Notes under the pieces: generated by a model | Databases searched by the model: none | What the model saw: the letters and a program-made list of their open reading frames with translations, nothing else | Told to the model about the DNA's origin: nothing | Shown: positions 6,328 to 15,034 of the stretch, in pieces | Layout: each line of letters begins with the position of its first letter | Position numbering within the stretch: the stretch's first letter is position 1 | DNA from: Enterococcus hirae ATCC 9790 | GTDB lineage: Bacteria; Bacillota; Bacilli; Lactobacillales; Enterococcaceae | DNA length: 64,000 bases | NCBI RefSeq assembly: GCF_000271405.2 | Contig: NC_018081.1 | Span: 504,256-568,255 of the forward strand | Direction: 5' to 3' | Position numbers and translations under genes: made by a program

Positions 6328-6642
6328 ATGCAATATCAAGAATTCAAAGAATGGTTAGAAAACAACTCTAATTCAAAACATATATTTTTAACAAAATGGA
6401 AAGACTATCAAATATCAAAAAATAGTAAACGAACCGGAAAAACAAAAAAGTGGGATGATGATAAAATCATTCGCACTGGTGAAGAAGAATGGAAAAAAAT
6501 CGTAATGAATACCTATCAAAAGCTTAAATCTCATTTAGGAATTCCAAAATACAACGGATACCAAGAATGGATTGATTTCATAGAAAAAAACGAGATTTTA
6601 GAATCATTTGACAATAGTATTTTAGAAATAGAATTAGAATAG
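6328..6642 (+). CDS. hypothetical phage protein, 104 aa
   Basis: Starts at ATG 6328 behind GAAAGGAG; a longer frame upstream would begin inside the UUCG hairpin and is unlikely. Lys/Glu-rich and mostly helical, with a repeated pattern of aromatic residues (YQEFKEWLENNSNSKHIF, later YQEWIDFIEKNEIL). These look like two halves of a duplicated short motif Y-Q-E-W/F. Lies directly before the integrase. Function unknown. Confidence 0.6.
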   Translation: MQYQEFKEWLENNSNSKHIFLTKWKDYQISKNSKRTGKTKKWDDDKIIRTGEEEWKKIVMNTYQKLKSHLGIPKYNGYQEWIDFIEKNEILESFDNSILEIELE

Positions 6643-6654
6643 GAGTTGAATTTT

Positions 6655-7800
6655 ATGGCTATGATCAAACAATATCAAAAGAAAAATGGTGAAAAAGCGT
6701 GGTACTTCAAGACATATCTTGGTATTGATCCATTAACTGGAAAAAAGAGATATACAACTAAAAGAGGATTCAAAACACAAAAAGAAGCGAAAATCGCACT
6801 AGCTAGACTAGAAGTTTTAGCTACAGATAAAAAACTAGTAAAAGACAATAACTACACTTTTACACAAGTAAAAGATATGTGGATTGAACAATATAAACCA
6901 ACAGTCAGAGAAAGTACTTACTTACGTGTTAAGTTTTTGTTTGATAAAAACATTTCAACTTTTTTTGGAAATAAAAAAATACAAAGCTATAACATAGCTT
7001 ACTGTCAAGAAGCTATCAACAAATGGAAAGAACAATATTCTACCTATAAAGCTTTAAAATGTTATACATCTGCAGTTTTTGATTATGCAAAAAAAATGAA
7101 CCTAATTAAAGAAAATCCTATGAAAGAAGTGACTTTTTCCAAAGGAGAACGCAAGCAAAAAAAGACTAAATTAAAATATTTTGAAAAAGAAGAATTACAA
7201 GATTTTCTTGAATGCTGTCAAAAAGACAAATTCCTTATAACTTATCCTCTATTCAGAGTTCTAGCTTTTACAGGAATACGAAAAGGTGAAGCATTAGCAT
7301 TAACTTGGGACGATGTAGATTTTTTTAATAAAACACTTGAAATCAATAAAACTATCACGAGAAATTCAGATAATAAATTTATTTCTACACCACCAAAAAC
7401 AAACACATCTATTAGAAAAATTTCGCTAGATGACGAAACACTAAATATTTTGAAGGCATGGAAAACTCAGCAAAAACGTTATTTACTTGCACATGGTCAA
7501 CACGCTAAAACAAAGAATCAAATAATTTTTTCTTCTAAAAACAATAATTGTATAGATATAACTCGGCCTAATATTATTTTATCTAGAATATGCAAAGAAC
7601 ATAATTTCAATGATATTACCATACATGGCTTCCGTCATACACATTGTAGCTTATTATTTGAAACTGGTTTGTCTATCAAAGAAGTTCAAGAAAGGTTAGG
7701 ACATTCAGATATTCATACAACAATGAACATATACACTCATGTGACTAAAAAACAAAAAGAAAGGTCTGCTGATAAGTTTGCAGCTTATTTAAATTTTTAA
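6655..7800 (+). CDS. int: tyrosine-family integrase
   Basis: 381 residues from ATG 6655 behind AGGAG. The N-terminal arm-binding domain (KNGEKAWYFKTYLGIDPLTGKKRYTTKRGFKTQKEA) is the AP2-like fold. The core-binding domain lies at about 60-165. The catalytic domain has Arg in AFTGIRKGEALAL, HGFRHTH, LGHSDIHTTMNIYTH and nucleophile Tyr360. It faces rplL with only about 100 bp between stop codons, implying integration at the rplL 3' end or terminator. Three 12-bp repeats and the rplL terminator follow. Confidence 0.95.
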   Translation: MAMIKQYQKKNGEKAWYFKTYLGIDPLTGKKRYTTKRGFKTQKEAKIALARLEVLATDKKLVKDNNYTFTQVKDMWIEQYKPTVRESTYLRVKFLFDKNISTFFGNKKIQSYNIAYCQEAINKWKEQYSTYKALKCYTSAVFDYAKKMNLIKENPMKEVTFSKGERKQKKTKLKYFEKEELQDFLECCQKDKFLITYPLFRVLAFTGIRKGEALALTWDDVDFFNKTLEINKTITRNSDNKFISTPPKTNTSIRKISLDDETLNILKAWKTQQKRYLLAHGQHAKTKNQIIFSSKNNNCIDITRPNIILSRICKEHNFNDITIHGFRHTHCSLLFETGLSIKEVQERLGHSDIHTTMNIYTHVTKKQKERSADKFAAYLNF

Positions 7801-7835
7801 AAAGTATGGTCAAAAGTATGGTCAAAAGTATGGTC
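7800..7835. repeat. three tandem copies of a 12-bp motif after int
   Basis: AAAAGTATGGTC repeats three times with exact 12-bp period directly after the integrase stop codon. Spaced short direct repeats beside an int gene at an element end fit arm-type integrase binding sites. The attachment core itself cannot be defined because the other end is outside the window. Confidence 0.7.
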
Positions 7836-7850
7836 AAAAAAAGAAAAAAA

Positions 7851-7883
7851 GACTAAAAACCTTAAATATCAAGGCTTTTAGTC
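7851..7883 (-). terminator. rplL terminator at the element junction
   Basis: GACTAAAA..CCTT / AAGG..TTTTAGTC stem. Read leftward it is followed by a T-rich tract (TTTTTTTCTTTTTTT), so it ends the rplJL transcript. It may also stop the integrase transcript. Confidence 0.8.
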
Positions 7884-7901
7884 AATTAAAAATCAATAAA
7901 A

Positions 7902-8270
7902 TTATTTAACAGTTACAGATGCGCCAACTTCTTCAAGTTTAGCTTTTAATTCTTCAGCTTCTTCTTTAGATACGCCTTCTTTAACTGGTGCAGGAGCTCC
8001 GTCAACTACAGCTTTAGCTTCTTTCAAGCCTAAGCCAGTTGCTTCACGAACTGCTTTGATAACTTTAACTTTTTGGTCTCCAGCTGCAGTTAATTCTACA
8101 GTGAATTCTGTTTGTTCTTCAGCAGCAGCAGCGCCACCAGCAGCAACTGCAGCTACAGGAGCAGCAGCAGATACGCCAAATTCTTCTTCAATAGCTTTAA
8201 CTAAGTCGTTAAGTTCTAGGATAGTTGCTTCTTTTAACTCAGCAACAATGTTTTCAATGTTCATTGCCAT
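7902..8270 (-). CDS. rplL: 50S ribosomal protein L7/L12
   Basis: 122 residues. N-terminal dimerisation helix pair ([29 protein letters not shown]), Ala/Gly-rich hinge ([19 protein letters not shown]), and the C-terminal factor-binding domain with [25 protein letters not shown]. It forms the L10-bound stalk that recruits GTPase translation factors. GGAGG precedes the ATG. Second gene of rplJL, which is read leftward under the L10 leader. Confidence 0.98.
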   Translation of the reverse strand: MAMNIENIVAELKEATILELNDLVKAIEEEFGVSAAAPVAAVAAGGAAAAEEQTEFTVELTAAGDQKVKVIKAVREATGLGLKEAKAVVDGAPAPVKEGVSKEEAEELKAKLEEVGASVTVK

Positions 8271-8322
8271 TATAATTTCCTCCGTTTTAGATGTTCGTAT
8301 TTTTATTTATGCTATGCGGCTA

Positions 8323-8826
8323 TTAAGCTGCATCTCCATCTTCTTTGTCTGCCACTGCTTTGACAGCGTAAGCCACGTTGCGGACTGGCGCTTGTAGTAC
8401 AGATAGCAACATAGATAGAAGTCCTTCGCGGTTTGGCAATTTTGCCAATGCTGTGATTTCTTCCAATGAAGATACTTTACCTTCGATGATACCGCCTTTG
8501 ATTTCTAATGCTTTTGCTTCTTTAGCAAATTCGTCCATGATTTTCGCTGGTGCTACAACGTCTTCGTTACTAAATGCAACGGCTGTAGGTCCAGTGAATA
8601 CTTCGTCTAAGCCTTCTAATCCAGCTTTTTTAGCGGCACGTGAAAGGATTGAGTTTTTGATAACTTTCATTTCTACGTTTGCATCACGAAGTTGTTTACG
8701 TAAACGAGTCACTTCATCAACAGTTAAACCACGGTAGTCAACTACGACTACAGAAGCTGCTGCTGTAAATTTTTCGCTCACTTCATCAACGATTGCTGCT
8801 TTTTTTGCGATAATTGCTTCACTCAT
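8323..8826 (-). CDS. rplJ: 50S ribosomal protein L10
   Basis: 167 residues, with the rRNA-binding N-terminal domain ([56 protein letters not shown]) and a C-terminal L12-binding helix. The L10-L12 complex binds its own mRNA leader to limit synthesis; the matching leader is visible upstream. GGAGG lies before the ATG. Confidence 0.97.
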   Translation of the reverse strand: MSEAIIAKKAAIVDEVSEKFTAAASVVVVDYRGLTVDEVTRLRKQLRDANVEMKVIKNSILSRAAKKAGLEGLDEVFTGPTAVAFSNEDVVAPAKIMDEFAKEAKALEIKGGIIEGKVSSLEEITALAKLPNREGLLSMLLSVLQAPVRNVAYAVKAVADKEDGDAA

Positions 8827-8881
8827 TTTTGAGTTTCACCTCCTGAATTTTGATGGAAGAGTTTTTACACTTGATCATTGA

Positions 8882-9005
8882 CCAAGTATTGTTCATCATC
8901 TACTCACTTCGTTCTTAGTGATTCACTTCGCTTGAGAGGGAACTTCGCTCACTCTGTTCGCCAAGTATTGTTCATCATCTATTCACTTTGTTCTTAGTGA
9001 TTCAC
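8882..9005. repeat. 45-bp direct duplication between rplJ and its leader
   Basis: 8882-8926 and 8961-9005 are identical except at two positions, 79 bp apart. Each has the core GTTCATCATCTAYTCACTT and ends GTGATTCAC. The intervening 34 bp has related TTCGCT-type words. It is transcribed as part of the rplJL leader, downstream of the attenuator. Confidence 0.8.
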
Positions 9006-9007
9006 AA

Positions 9008-9117
9008 TAAAAAAACTCTATGCCACCGTAGACATAGAGGGACTATTGAAAGTATTCAATAAACGTCCTCGGTAGGAAATTAAGGCTACGCCACCTACTG
9101 TCTTCGGTACAAGTTAA
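9008..9117 (-). ncRNA. L10 leader RNA (autoregulatory, with attenuator)
   Basis: Read leftward the RNA contains GUACCGAAGACAGUAGGUGG, CUUAAUUUCCUACCGAGGA and then CCUCUAUG...CAUAGAG followed by seven U residues (9009-9040). The first part is the conserved kink/three-way junction that L10(L12)4 binds. The last is an intrinsic terminator that would stop transcription before rplJ. This is the known Firmicute L10-leader arrangement. Confidence 0.9.
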
Positions 9118-9125
9118 TTATTAAC

Positions 9126-9157
9126 CTCAACTAGCTTAGCATGCTAAACTAGTTGAG
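9126..9157. repeat. perfect hairpin between rplA and the L10 leader
   Basis: CTCAACTAG.TTAGC / GCTAA.CTAGTTGAG, a 14-pair stem with single mismatch and tight loop. No T tract on either strand, so it is more likely a processing or RNA-stability site separating rplKA from rplJL than a terminator. Confidence 0.5.
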
Positions 9158-9204
9158 TCAAGAATTATTTTTCAGTTGGATCAATCAACGTTCTAATTCA
9201 AGAA

Positions 9205-9894
9205 TTAGAAAGAAGCTTGGTCTACATGGATACCAGGTCCAAATGTTGTTGTAACTGTGATATTTTTCATGTATTGACCTTTAGCTGCTGATGGTTTAGC
9301 TTTCACTAATACATCATGGATTGTTGCAAAGTTTTCAACTAATTTTTCATTGTCGAATGATACTTTACCGATTGGTACATGGATATTTCCAGCTTTGTCT
9401 ACGCGGTAAGTAACTTTACCAGCTTTTACTTCGTTAACAGCTTTTGTTACGTCCATTGTTACAGTACCTGTTTTAGGGTTTGGCATTAAGCCTTTAGGTC
9501 CTAAAACACGTCCTAGACGACCAACAGTTGCCATCATATCAGGTGTAGCAACAACTACGTCAAAGTCAAACCATCCGTTTTGGATTTTTTGAACCATGTC
9601 GTCGTCACCAACGAAATCTGCACCAGCTGCTTCAGCTTCTTTTGCTTTGTCTCCTTTAGCAAAAACTAAAACAGTTTGTGTTTTACCAGTTCCGTTTGGT
9701 AATACTACAGCACCACGAATTTGTTGGTCTGCTTTTTTAGGGTCTACGTTCAAACGGTATGCAACTTCAACAGTCGCGTCAAATTTTGCAATGTTTGTTT
9801 CTTTTGCTAAAGCTACAGCCTCGGCAACAGGATAAACTTTACTTGAATCAACTTTTTTTAATGCGTCTTGCATTTTTTTGCTCTTTTTAGCCAT
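9205..9894 (-). CDS. rplA: 50S ribosomal protein L1
   Basis: 229 residues, full length, with [23 protein letters not shown] and [21 protein letters not shown], the conserved L1 signatures. It binds 23S rRNA at the L1 stalk and can repress the rplK-rplA mRNA. Good GGAGG before the start; co-transcribed with rplK from the promoter near 10,550. Confidence 0.98.
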   Translation of the reverse strand: MAKKSKKMQDALKKVDSSKVYPVAEAVALAKETNIAKFDATVEVAYRLNVDPKKADQQIRGAVVLPNGTGKTQTVLVFAKGDKAKEAEAAGADFVGDDDMVQKIQNGWFDFDVVVATPDMMATVGRLGRVLGPKGLMPNPKTGTVTMDVTKAVNEVKAGKVTYRVDKAGNIHVPIGKVSFDNEKLVENFATIHDVLVKAKPSAAKGQYMKNITVTTTFGPGIHVDQASF

Positions 9895-9997
9895 TTTGGT
9901 TCCTCCTTGATTGTGGTTATAACGGTTGTACCTCCCACGTGTTCTATATCTTTCAATACAGAGCCAACTGAGAAGCTACTTTCTTAGGGTGTAGCGA

Positions 9998-10420
9998 TTA
10001 TTCTACAGTGATCCCCATGCTTCGTGCAGTTCCTTCAACCATGCGCATAGCTGCTTCGATGTCAGCTGCGTTTAGGTCTTCCATTTTTAATTCAGCGATT
10101 TCTTTTACTTGATCGCTAGAAACTTTAGCAACTTTAGTTTTGTTTGGTTCGCCTGAACCTTTATCGATTTTTGCAGCTTTTTTCAATAATACTGCAGCTG
10201 GTGGTGTTTTTGTAACGAATGTGAATGAACGGTCTTCGTATACAGAAATAACAACCGGAATGATTAAACCTGCTTGATCAGCTGTACGAGCGTTGAATTC
10301 TTTAGTGAATCCCATGATATTGATACCCGCTTGACCTAGTGCAGGACCTACTGGTGGAGCTGGAGTTGCTTTACCTGCAGGAATTTGCAATTTAACGATT
10401 TTTTCTACTTTCTTTGCCAC
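9998..10420 (-). CDS. rplK: 50S ribosomal protein L11
   Basis: 140 residues with [30 protein letters not shown] at the N-terminus (the GTPase-centre and thiopeptide-binding region) and [44 protein letters not shown] at the C-terminus. First gene of rplKA; AAGGAGGT precedes the ATG. Confidence 0.98.
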   Translation of the reverse strand: MAKKVEKIVKLQIPAGKATPAPPVGPALGQAGINIMGFTKEFNARTADQAGLIIPVVISVYEDRSFTFVTKTPPAAVLLKKAAKIDKGSGEPNKTKVAKVSSDQVKEIAELKMEDLNAADIEAAMRMVEGTARSMGITVE

Positions 10421-10958
10421 GAGACATACCTCCTTAAGTCCGTGATGTGGTTAATTGGAGATGCATATTTCTCCTCCCACGTTTTCACTCATAATCCTTC
10501 GATTATCAGTCAAAATAATGCATATGACAATGCACACTGATACAGTATAGCAAATATATTCTATTTTTCAAGATTTTTTTCTGATAAATGTTTAATTTAT
10601 TGCTTGAACCTCTAAAAAAAACTAAAAATCAACAGGAAGTCCACCTCATCTTCCTTCTTTTGTGATACACTTACGCTGAAAAGAAAACAAGCGAAAATAC
10701 ATAAGGTATCACTACCGCTCACTCATTAGTAATTTAGAAATTTCTGCTTTCTTCTATTTAAAAATATAAAAATATTATTCGATATATTTTCATAGCTATC
10801 ATTGATGCATTTCCTAGATTAATGCACGCTTGTGAAATATTTATTTAATTTAACTAATGTAGTTTATGGTTCAAAAATGATGAGGAAACGAGTAAGTGAG
10901 CTATACACCGTTCACTTACTTTTGCTGGGGTGTTTATCTATTTTAAAGAGGTGGAAAA
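10421..10958. other. intergenic region between rplK and sdaAB
   Basis: Divergent promoter region of 538 bases without a convincing gene. The leftward rplK promoter reads TTGAAA (10571-10566), 16 bp, TATACT (10549-10544), giving a leader of about 120 bases. A GTGATAC/GTATCAC inverted repeat (about 10660-10711) and a 9-bp hairpin (10891-10920) lie on the sdaAB side. No clear sdaAB promoter can be named. The rest is AT-rich and featureless. Confidence 0.6.
10891..10920 (+). promoter_or_regulatory. stem-loop in the sdaAB upstream region
   Basis: AGTAAGTGA (10891-10899) and TCACTTACT (10912-10920), perfect 9-bp arms with a 12-base loop, followed by TTT. It lies about 40 bases before the sdaAB ATG and could be a weak attenuator or operator. 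Confidence 0.4.
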
Positions 10959-11627
10959 ATGAAAGAATTAAGATATCGTAGTGTTTTTGACATTATTGGT
11001 CCAGTCATGATCGGTCCAAGCAGCTCTCACACTGCTGGAGCTGCTCGAATCGGCAAAATCGTCCGTAGTATTTTTGGGGAACAACCAGATTCTGTGGATA
11101 TCTATCTTTATGAATCATTTGCAAAAACCTATCGGGGACACGGAACAGACATCGCCTTAGTTGGTGGTTTGTTAGGCATGGAACCAGATGATGAGCGTCT
11201 GGCAGATTCACTGCAGTTAGCTTATGAAGCAGGAATGGAAGTTCTCTTTGTGCCTAAGGGTGAAAAAGCAGAGCATCCTAACTCCGTTAAACTATTGTTG
11301 AAAAAAGGAAAACGGAAACTTTCAGTCACTGGTATCTCGATTGGTGGCGGAAATATCCAAATCTCGGAATTAAACGGCTTCAAAATCTCATTAAGCATGG
11401 GAACACCGACCTTTATCATCGTTCATCAAGATGTACCTGGGATGATTGCTAAAGTAACGAATATCCTTTCAGAAACAAATACAAATATCGGTACAATGAC
11501 TGTTACACGAGAATCAAAGGGTGAAAATGCCATTATGATTATCGAAGTAGATGATCCACAAGTAGATGACACTATAAGTAAACTAACGCAATTACCGAAG
11601 ATCGACAGCGTTAATTATTTTGATTAA
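10959..11627 (+). CDS. sdaAB: L-serine ammonia-lyase, iron-sulfur-dependent, beta subunit
   Basis: 222 residues. FDIIGPVMIGPSSSHTAGAARIGKI is the serine-dehydratase beta signature; the C-terminal third (IIVHQDVPGMIAKVTNILSETNTNIGTMTVTRE) is an ACT domain. With the alpha subunit it deaminates L-serine to pyruvate and ammonia in the cytosol. AGAGGTGG precedes the ATG; sdaAA follows 13 bases after the stop. Confidence 0.95.
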   Translation: MKELRYRSVFDIIGPVMIGPSSSHTAGAARIGKIVRSIFGEQPDSVDIYLYESFAKTYRGHGTDIALVGGLLGMEPDDERLADSLQLAYEAGMEVLFVPKGEKAEHPNSVKLLLKKGKRKLSVTGISIGGGNIQISELNGFKISLSMGTPTFIIVHQDVPGMIAKVTNILSETNTNIGTMTVTRESKGENAIMIIEVDDPQVDDTISKLTQLPKIDSVNYFD

Positions 11628-11640
11628 AGGAGGAAGAAAG

Positions 11641-12507
11641 ATGTTTTTCTCTATTGAAGAGTTAGTTCGCCAAGCAGAAAATTATCCTAGTGTCGCAGAA
11701 TTAATGATTGCTGTTGAAATGGATATGAGTGGTCGTCCACGAGAACAAATCATTGCAATCATGGAAAAAAACCTCAGTGTCATGGAACAATCCATCGCTG
11801 AAGGAAACGAAGGTGTAACGTCTGTGACTGGAATCACTGGCGGCGATGCCCAAAAACTAGCTCGTTACTTAAAAGAAGCCGACTTTTTAAGTGGTGAAAC
11901 CATTTTGTCAGCAGTCCGCAACGCTATCGCTGTCAACGAAGTAAATGCAAAAATGGGGTTGATTTGTGCCACCCCTACAGCAGGAAGCGCTGGTGTTGTA
12001 CCTGGTGTCCTCATGGCTGTCCGTGACCGATTGTCTTTGACCCACGAACAACAGATTGAGTTTCTTTTTACCGCTGGTGCCTTTGGATTAGTCATTGCCA
12101 ATAACGCCTCCATCAGTGGTGCAGAAGGCGGATGCCAGGCAGAAGTTGGTTCAGCAAGTGCAATGGCCGCTGCCGCCCTTGTCTGTGCAAAAAATGGTAC
12201 GCCCCATCAAGCCGCCCAAGCTATCGCAATTACGCTGAAAAACATGATGGGTCTGATTTGTGATCCTGTCGCAGGCCTCGTTGAAGTCCCTTGTGTTAAA
12301 AGAAACGCCCTTGGCTCTTCTCAGGCGTTCATTTCGGCAGATATGGCATTAGCAGGAATCGAAAGTGTCATCCCACCAGATGAAGTTGTCGCAGCGATGT
12401 ATCAAGTAGGTCGTCAGATGCCAGCCATCTTTAAAGAAACGGCTGAAGGTGGCTTGGCGGTTACACCAACAGCAAAGCGTTTGACTGAAGATATATTGAA
12501 TCGATAA
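11641..12507 (+). CDS. sdaAA: L-serine ammonia-lyase, iron-sulfur-dependent, alpha subunit
   Basis: 288 residues from ATG 11641 behind AAAGGAGG; the upstream in-frame TTG would overlap sdaAB and lacks a site. Conserved TPTAGSAGVVPGVL, a Cys in EGGCQAEVGSASAMAAA, and GLICDPVAGLVEVPCVKRNA carry the three Cys ligands of the 4Fe-4S cluster. Stable partner of SdaAB; oxygen-sensitive enzyme by family. Confidence 0.96.
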   Translation: MFFSIEELVRQAENYPSVAELMIAVEMDMSGRPREQIIAIMEKNLSVMEQSIAEGNEGVTSVTGITGGDAQKLARYLKEADFLSGETILSAVRNAIAVNEVNAKMGLICATPTAGSAGVVPGVLMAVRDRLSLTHEQQIEFLFTAGAFGLVIANNASISGAEGGCQAEVGSASAMAAAALVCAKNGTPHQAAQAIAITLKNMMGLICDPVAGLVEVPCVKRNALGSSQAFISADMALAGIESVIPPDEVVAAMYQVGRQMPAIFKETAEGGLAVTPTAKRLTEDILNR

Positions 12508-12603
12508 CCATTACTTGGGTTTATGATCCTTTACTCCCCATGAATACAACTATATTTTAGAGGTTGAGACAAAAGTGTTTATTCGCTTTTAGAGATATGT
12601 AGA

Positions 12604-12640
12604 AGAGACTGAGACAATTTTTGTCCCAGTCTCTATTTTC
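12604..12640 (+). terminator. sdaAA terminator hairpin
   Basis: AGAGACTGAGACAA / TTGTCCCAGTCTCT, 14-bp stem with one mismatch and a 3-base loop, followed by ATTTTC. The preceding GAGGTTGAGACAAAAGTGT words recur near 29,630. Confidence 0.65.
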
Positions 12641-12759
12641 ATCTTAGCTGCACCTTTACGTCGTATCTCACACTGATTGATGCTCTGAATCGTTCATCTT
12701 CGATTTTCGTCCTTCTTTTTCTTAATCTCTTCTCAGAATGAAACACTTTTTAATGCCCT

Positions 12760-13644
12760 CTACTTCATGTTCCAAAGAAACTGGCGCGTGAGGGCATCAA
12801 CTTCTTTATTCTCATGAAGCATACTATGCGTTACGTTCTCCCCTGTGATCACTTTTTCTTCCACTTGATTTCCATGTTGCTTCAATAACGCATACACTGC
12901 TAAAGCGCTGCTTAATGGCACCGTCCCATCACTTAAATCCGTCTCACTCACTTGTCCTGCAATCAGCAGGATTTGTGTAGTGGTTGGCACATTGCCAATA
13001 AGTCGTTGGTAGTCTTGATAACGACTAGAAGCTATCGCTGGACCATTAGCTAATTCATCGCTGATACTTTGCCCATTATTTTCTTCAAAGTCATTGAATG
13101 GTGCGGCAATTGCCACGAATTTATCCACTTTAGGCAACGTTTGATCTTGTCCATAAGTAGCTAAATACCGAAGACCACTGACGCCCCCCATCGAATGTCC
13201 TACCAGATTCACTTGATTGATTCCATACGTCTGTTGCAAATAACTTAAGCAGTCTTTGATCCATTCTGTTTGGTTCCATTCATTATTTTTATTATCTACA
13301 AATAGAACTTGGATCATTGGATTATCTGCTTCTTTTGAAAGTTCTCCTTCTGCCTGTACATTGCCATTGACATCAACCGTCAATGTTAATTCTTTTTTCC
13401 CACTCTCTGATGATTCCAGGCGCTGGATCATTCCTTTGAATGAATTAACTGTCCCACTATATCCATGGAAAAACAAAGTAGGGGTAGTCGATTGCGTTTC
13501 CTTTTCTTTCGTTGCTTGCGTTGTTTCAACTGTCTTAGCAGCTTCAGACGACTGACTTGTTTCTTTTGTCTGACAGCCACTTATAAAAAGAACACTGATC
13601 ATCAATAAAAAGCCGACGATTCCAGACTTTCTCCAATTTTTCAT
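12760..13644 (-). CDS. DUF915-type alpha/beta hydrolase lipoprotein
   Basis: 294 residues. Lipobox LFISGC puts the lipidated Cys at about residue 24, so it is anchored on the outer face of the membrane. A Thr/Glu-rich linker follows, then an alpha/beta hydrolase: FFHGYSGT oxyanion region, nucleophile elbow GHSMGG, LSDGTVPLSSA with the likely catalytic Asp, and THSMLHENKEV with the His. This is the DUF915 group, secreted esterases or lipases of lactic acid bacteria; the substrate is unknown. Monocistronic, convergent with sdaAA. Confidence 0.88.
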   Translation of the reverse strand: MKNWRKSGIVGFLLMISVLFISGCQTKETSQSSEAAKTVETTQATKEKETQSTTPTLFFHGYSGTVNSFKGMIQRLESSESGKKELTLTVDVNGNVQAEGELSKEADNPMIQVLFVDNKNNEWNQTEWIKDCLSYLQQTYGINQVNLVGHSMGGVSGLRYLATYGQDQTLPKVDKFVAIAAPFNDFEENNGQSISDELANGPAIASSRYQDYQRLIGNVPTTTQILLIAGQVSETDLSDGTVPLSSALAVYALLKQHGNQVEEKVITGENVTHSMLHENKEVDALTRQFLWNMK

Positions 13645-13760
13645 TGTTTCTCCTTTCTAATTTGATCGATCCTCTGACTAGCATTCTCAATTTTCCACTG
13701 ACAAATCGGCTCAAATTCCCAACCTATATTAGTGGTTATTCGTGAACGACTTGAAAAAAT

Positions 13761-13811
13761 AAACCGAAATATTGCAAAAATAGGTTAAACAATTTTTGCA
13801 AATCTCGGTTT
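13761..13811 (-). terminator. terminator downstream of nusG
   Basis: AAACCGAG.TTTGCAAAAAT / ATTTTTGCAA.ATTTCGGTTT long stem; read leftward it is followed by ATTTTTTC. It separates the nusG operon from the lipoprotein gene. Confidence 0.75.
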
Positions 13812-13830
13812 CAATCTTTTAGTCGTGATG

Positions 13831-13879
13831 CTATCTGATTGTCGCATGGATTTCTATTTAAAAATCCATCCTCAGATAG
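13831..13879 (-). repeat. nested hairpin just after nusG
   Basis: Outer arms CTATCTGA (13831-13838) and TCAGATAG (13872-13879), inner arms ATGGATTT and AAATCCAT. It lies 8 bases beyond the nusG stop. No T run; probably an mRNA 3'-end stabiliser upstream of the true terminator. Confidence 0.5.
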
Positions 13880-13887
13880 TTGAATAC

Positions 13888-14433
13888 TTAGTCGATTTTA
13901 TCTACTTGTTCAAAATCAAGTTCAGTACTTGTTTCACGACCAAACATATCAATATTAACTTTTAGTTTTTCTTTTTCTTCATCTACTTCAGTTACTTGAC
14001 CTTCTAAGCCTGCAAAAGCACCTTCGATGATCTTGATTACTTCGCCAACTTCGATCTCTAGATCTGTTTGACGAAGACTCATACCGATTGAACGTAAGAT
14101 GTGACTTACTTCTTCTGGCAATAATGGAGCTGGCTTACTACCTGCACCATGTGACCCTACAAATCCTGTTACACCAGGTGTATTACGTACAACATACCAA
14201 GAAGCATCTGTCATAATCATTTCTACTAAGACATAACCAGGAAATGTTTTATGAACGATTTCTTTTTCTTTTCCGTTTTTTACTTCTTTCTCAGTTTCTT
14301 CAGGAACAACTACACGAAAAATAAAGTCAGCCATTTTCATACTTTGCGCACGTGATTCGATATTTGCTTTTACTTTGTTTTCATAACCAGAGTATGTATG
14401 TAGTACATACCAATTTTTTTCAAAAGATTCCAT
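13888..14433 (-). CDS. nusG: transcription termination/antitermination protein NusG
   Basis: 181 residues. NGN domain (KNWYVLHTYSGYENKVKANIESRA...FPGYVLVEM...VRNTPGVTGFVG) binds the RNA polymerase clamp. The C-terminal KOW domain (VGEVIKIIEGAFAGLEGQVTEVDEEKEKLKVNIDMFGRETSTELDF) binds Rho or S10. Its own extended -10 promoter lies in the 100-bp gap to secE. Confidence 0.98.
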   Translation of the reverse strand: MESFEKNWYVLHTYSGYENKVKANIESRAQSMKMADFIFRVVVPEETEKEVKNGKEKEIVHKTFPGYVLVEMIMTDASWYVVRNTPGVTGFVGSHGAGSKPAPLLPEEVSHILRSIGMSLRQTDLEIEVGEVIKIIEGAFAGLEGQVTEVDEEKEKLKVNIDMFGRETSTELDFEQVDKID

Positions 14434-14498
14434 TAAAGGCTCCTCATTTCGTTGTAAAATAAAAAAACCCCAGTTTCCCGAAGTTTTTCTTCACGTTG

Positions 14499-14507
14499 AT
14501 TATAGCA
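14499..14507 (-). promoter_or_regulatory. extended -10 promoter for nusG
   Basis: Read leftward TGCTATAAT with no good -35 box. Transcription would start near 14492, giving a 60-nt leader before the nusG ATG. Confidence 0.6.
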
Positions 14508-14532
14508 CGATATCCTTGCTTTTACTAGCGAC

Positions 14533-14703
14533 TTATTTTAGTAAGTAAGCAAATAAGCTTTGGATCGCTGTGTCCATTACGAAAAACATCACACCAAAGA
14601 TAATTGATGTTTCAATGACAACTAGTGTGTCTTTGCGTAATTGTTTGCCACTAGGCCAAGTCACTTGTTTCATTTCATCTTTTACACTTTTAATGAATTT
14701 CAT
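14533..14703 (-). CDS. secE: preprotein translocase subunit SecE
   Basis: 56 residues, too short for routine ORF cut-offs. MKFIKSVKDEMKQVTWPSGKQLRKDT is the conserved cytoplasmic amphipathic part (VTWPSG..L signature), followed by a single membrane helix (VVIETSIIFGVMFFVMDTAIQSLFAYLL), the short Gram-positive form. It clamps SecY in the translocon. Located between rpmG and nusG as in most Firmicutes; GGAGGGCCC upstream of the ATG. Confidence 0.95.
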   Translation of the reverse strand: MKFIKSVKDEMKQVTWPSGKQLRKDTLVVIETSIIFGVMFFVMDTAIQSLFAYLLK

Positions 14704-14721
14704 TGCGGGCCCTCCTGTCCT

Positions 14722-14875
14722 CTATTTTGTTTCTTTATGTAATGTGTATTGATTACAATATTTACAAAATTTATTGATTTCCAAACGTTCGCCACTTTTT
14801 CCTTCACTAACCGATTTGGTATAGTTTCTAGAACCACAAACGGAACAAGCTAATGCTGCTTTCTTCTTTGCCATC
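14722..14875 (-). pseudogene. rpmG: 50S ribosomal protein L33, single-base frameshift
   Basis: The first 18 codons read [18 protein letters not shown], a perfect L33 N-terminus with the CxxC zinc ribbon. Then the frame breaks to NQIG-stop. One base earlier the frame continues [36 protein letters not shown], the exact expected L33 ending. A single extra A/T base (plus strand GGTTATAG for expected GGTATAG, near 14819-14821) causes it. L33 paralogues elsewhere in the genome could compensate; a sequencing error is equally possible. Confidence 0.85.
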
Positions 14876-15034
14876 CGCTCCTACCTCCTCACTGAAAATC
14901 AAAATTATACTCATTTACAGTATCATGGAAAAGATTTTCTGTCAATTCGAGATTGAATAACCTATTGTTTTATAATTAATTATGATATGATTAATTTGAA
15001 ATTAAGTAAAAATGAGATACATGGAGGTAACTTT

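Noticed and set aside
8056..8737. Rightward ORFs over rplL/rplJ
   Set aside because: Complement of highly expressed ribosomal protein genes with biased codons.
8882..9005. CRISPR array
   Set aside because: Only two copies, no spacer series and no cas genes.
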